A stretch of DNA of 64,000 bases from NCBI RefSeq assembly GCF_042682685.1, contig NZ_JBHUHX010000042.1:1-64000 (forward strand), written 5' to 3'. Of the stretch, positions 63,014-64,000 are shown one piece after another. The notes below the pieces were generated by a model. It was given only the letters and a program-made list of their open reading frames with translations. It searched no databases and was not told the DNA's origin. A program made the translations under genes and the position numbers. Each line of letters begins with the position of its first letter. The first letter of the stretch is position 1. The DNA is from Imhoffiella fuscus (lineage in GTDB: Bacteria > Pseudomonadota > Gammaproteobacteria > Chromatiales > Chromatiaceae).

Positions 63014-63595
63014 TTAGGGTTTTAGTGCCTTGCGTCGCTTGGCTATCCCGGCAAGTCCTAGCATCGCAGAGCCAAATAGCCAGCCGGCTGCTGGTACTGG
63101 TACAGGTGACGCTGCTGTGAAAGAAAGATAGCTTTGTTTTCCTGTCGTGCCTCCCGCCAGGAGGGAGAATCCAACATTGTTGTTTGCTGTGAATCCATTT
63201 CCGTACAGTGTGCCGTATCCGGATAAATGTATAGAGTTAGTAGATGTGTCACTCCAGTCCAGACCTACGCTATTTAGCTTAAACTCAAATTTATTTGTTG
63301 TGCCGTCGTCAAATATCCACACGGTTGCAGGGAAGGCTCCATCCCATTTGATCGGGGATAGCGTTAGCATTCCTCCGGAGACCGTCGCCCCGCCCATTGG
63401 GGAAAGGTCTGTTCCATCTGTTACGGTGGCTTGTCCGCCGCCAAACGACACGGTTTTGGTTCCAAAGTTTACGGTCGTATCGCCAGCAATCTGAACTGCT
63501 CCGCTGATTACTGTTGCGTTAGCTCCGGCGGCGAATCCGAGTAAGGCGAGTCCAGCTAAGGTGTAAAGGAGATGTTGTCTCACGATATTCCCCAT
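63014..63595 (-). CDS. VPLPA-CTERM sorting-domain surface protein
   Basis: 193 residues. Signal peptide LLYTLAGLALLGFAAGANA, a Gly/Thr-rich beta-like middle, and the C-terminal tag PVPVPAAGWLFGSAMLGLAGIAKRRK: a VPxPA motif, a membrane helix and a basic tail, which directs exosortase processing. Surface or matrix protein of unknown role. No exosortase or polysaccharide genes are in the window. The ATG at 63595 is preferred. Confidence 0.88.
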   Translation of the reverse strand: MGNIVRQHLLYTLAGLALLGFAAGANATVISGAVQIAGDTTVNFGTKTVSFGGGQATVTDGTDLSPMGGATVSGGMLTLSPIKWDGAFPATVWIFDDGTTNKFEFKLNSVGLDWSDTSTNSIHLSGYGTLYGNGFTANNNVGFSLLAGGTTGKQSYLSFTAASPVPVPAAGWLFGSAMLGLAGIAKRRKALKP

Positions 63596-64000
63596 GATCT
63601 TTAAAGTTAATGGATGTACGGCAGGGTGAAGTGAAGTCCATGTCGACTTTAGTTTGAGATGCGACACTTCTGTATTTAAGCATGAAGTGGGCCACTGTTG
63701 ATTTATGTTTATAAAACATGGGCTTGCTTTGTTTTTTGATGTGTTCTAATGGCACTAACGTCACACTTTTGATGTAAGATATCTGAGCTTTGCTGGTTTG
63801 GTTTTGATGATTCTCATTTCGGTAACAGCGTGCTTTTTTGCACATAAAATACTGATTAATAATTTTTTTTTGGGCGTGTGCTTGGGGTTTGTGGCGGTTG
63901 TACTGTAACTTTTCTGTGATACATCGGGATTGGTTTCTAGGTGTCGTGTCGGCTGTAGGTAAAAAATCACCTTAAAATCGTTTTGGTATTATTTAAGTGT
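63596..64000. other. AT-rich terminal stretch
   Basis: About 400 bases with low GC, long T-runs (63863-63871) and no gene that I can support. Several short frames on the minus strand look like chance. It may be the upstream control region of the CTERM gene. Confidence 0.45.

Overview
The window is about 64 kb of high-GC, densely coded DNA from a gammaproteobacterium, most probably a purple sulfur bacterium (Chromatiaceae) or close relative. The evidence is indirect: an O2-tolerant-type membrane [NiFe] uptake hydrogenase (hup) cluster with a sigma-54-type promoter, a two-subunit pyruvate carboxylase, gammaproteobacterial housekeeping genes (bamD, rluD-pgeF, prc, gshA, argA, pilSR, sthA, nth), and a VPLPA-CTERM surface protein. 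No photosynthesis or sulfur-oxidation gene lies in the window, so the family assignment is inference.

Layout. (a) 0.4-6.3 kb: a transketolase/phosphoketolase-like thiamine-diphosphate enzyme, a four-carbon acid sugar kinase, and a translationally coupled YehS-DbpA pair. (b) 6.5-9.8 kb: pycA-pycB, anaplerotic carboxylation of pyruvate. (c) 9.9-11.8 kb, minus strand: a UMF1-type MFS transporter and a small coiled-coil protein. (d) 12.1-18.4 kb: hupS-hupL-(new 59-aa exported protein)-hupC-hupD-hupF-hupH-hupJ, mostly with overlapping or abutting genes. (e) 18.4-20.8 kb: a PilZ protein, a manganese exporter behind a yybP-ykoY riboswitch, and a polyprenol/dolichol-kinase-like membrane protein. (f) 20.9-24.8 kb: znuC-znuB-zur-zrgA-like zinc operon and a Na+/Ca2+ exchanger. 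(g) 24.9-27.4 kb: PTPS-III-like pterin enzyme, two short-chain dehydrogenases, and an SCP2 protein. (h) 27.6-33.9 kb: ppx, a PstS-like lone domain, a 59-aa PA3496-like protein, and a very large MscK-type channel. (i) 34.0-38.7 kb, minus strand: argA, pilR, pilS. (j) 38.8-43.0 kb: sucC-sucD, nadE, glnB. (k) 43.1-50.7 kb: bamD, then rluD-pgeF, an ACT-domain regulator, peptide deformylase, prc, gshA. (l) 50.8-55.8 kb: a Pro/Met/Gln-rich exported protein, sthA, a host-attachment-type protein, a DUF1841 gene, nth, and a lytic transglycosylase. (m) 55.8-57.4 kb: two unknown proteins, tRNA-Leu(CAA), tRNA-Met(CAT). (n) 57.4-64.0 kb: a sparser region, AT-richer in parts, with an RRM RNA-binding protein, an orphan LpxD, a second RRM protein with an unrecognised C-terminal region, a TPMT-type methyltransferase, a bacteriohemerythrin and a VPLPA-CTERM protein.

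The most informative non-coding elements are a near-consensus -24/-12 promoter before hupS, the manganese riboswitch with its promoter at 19.2 kb, two copies of a dispersed palindromic repeat (2.7 and 9.8 kb), a 21-nt repeat seen at 46 and 6261, and several strong hairpin terminators. All function calls come from reading motifs; no database search was run.
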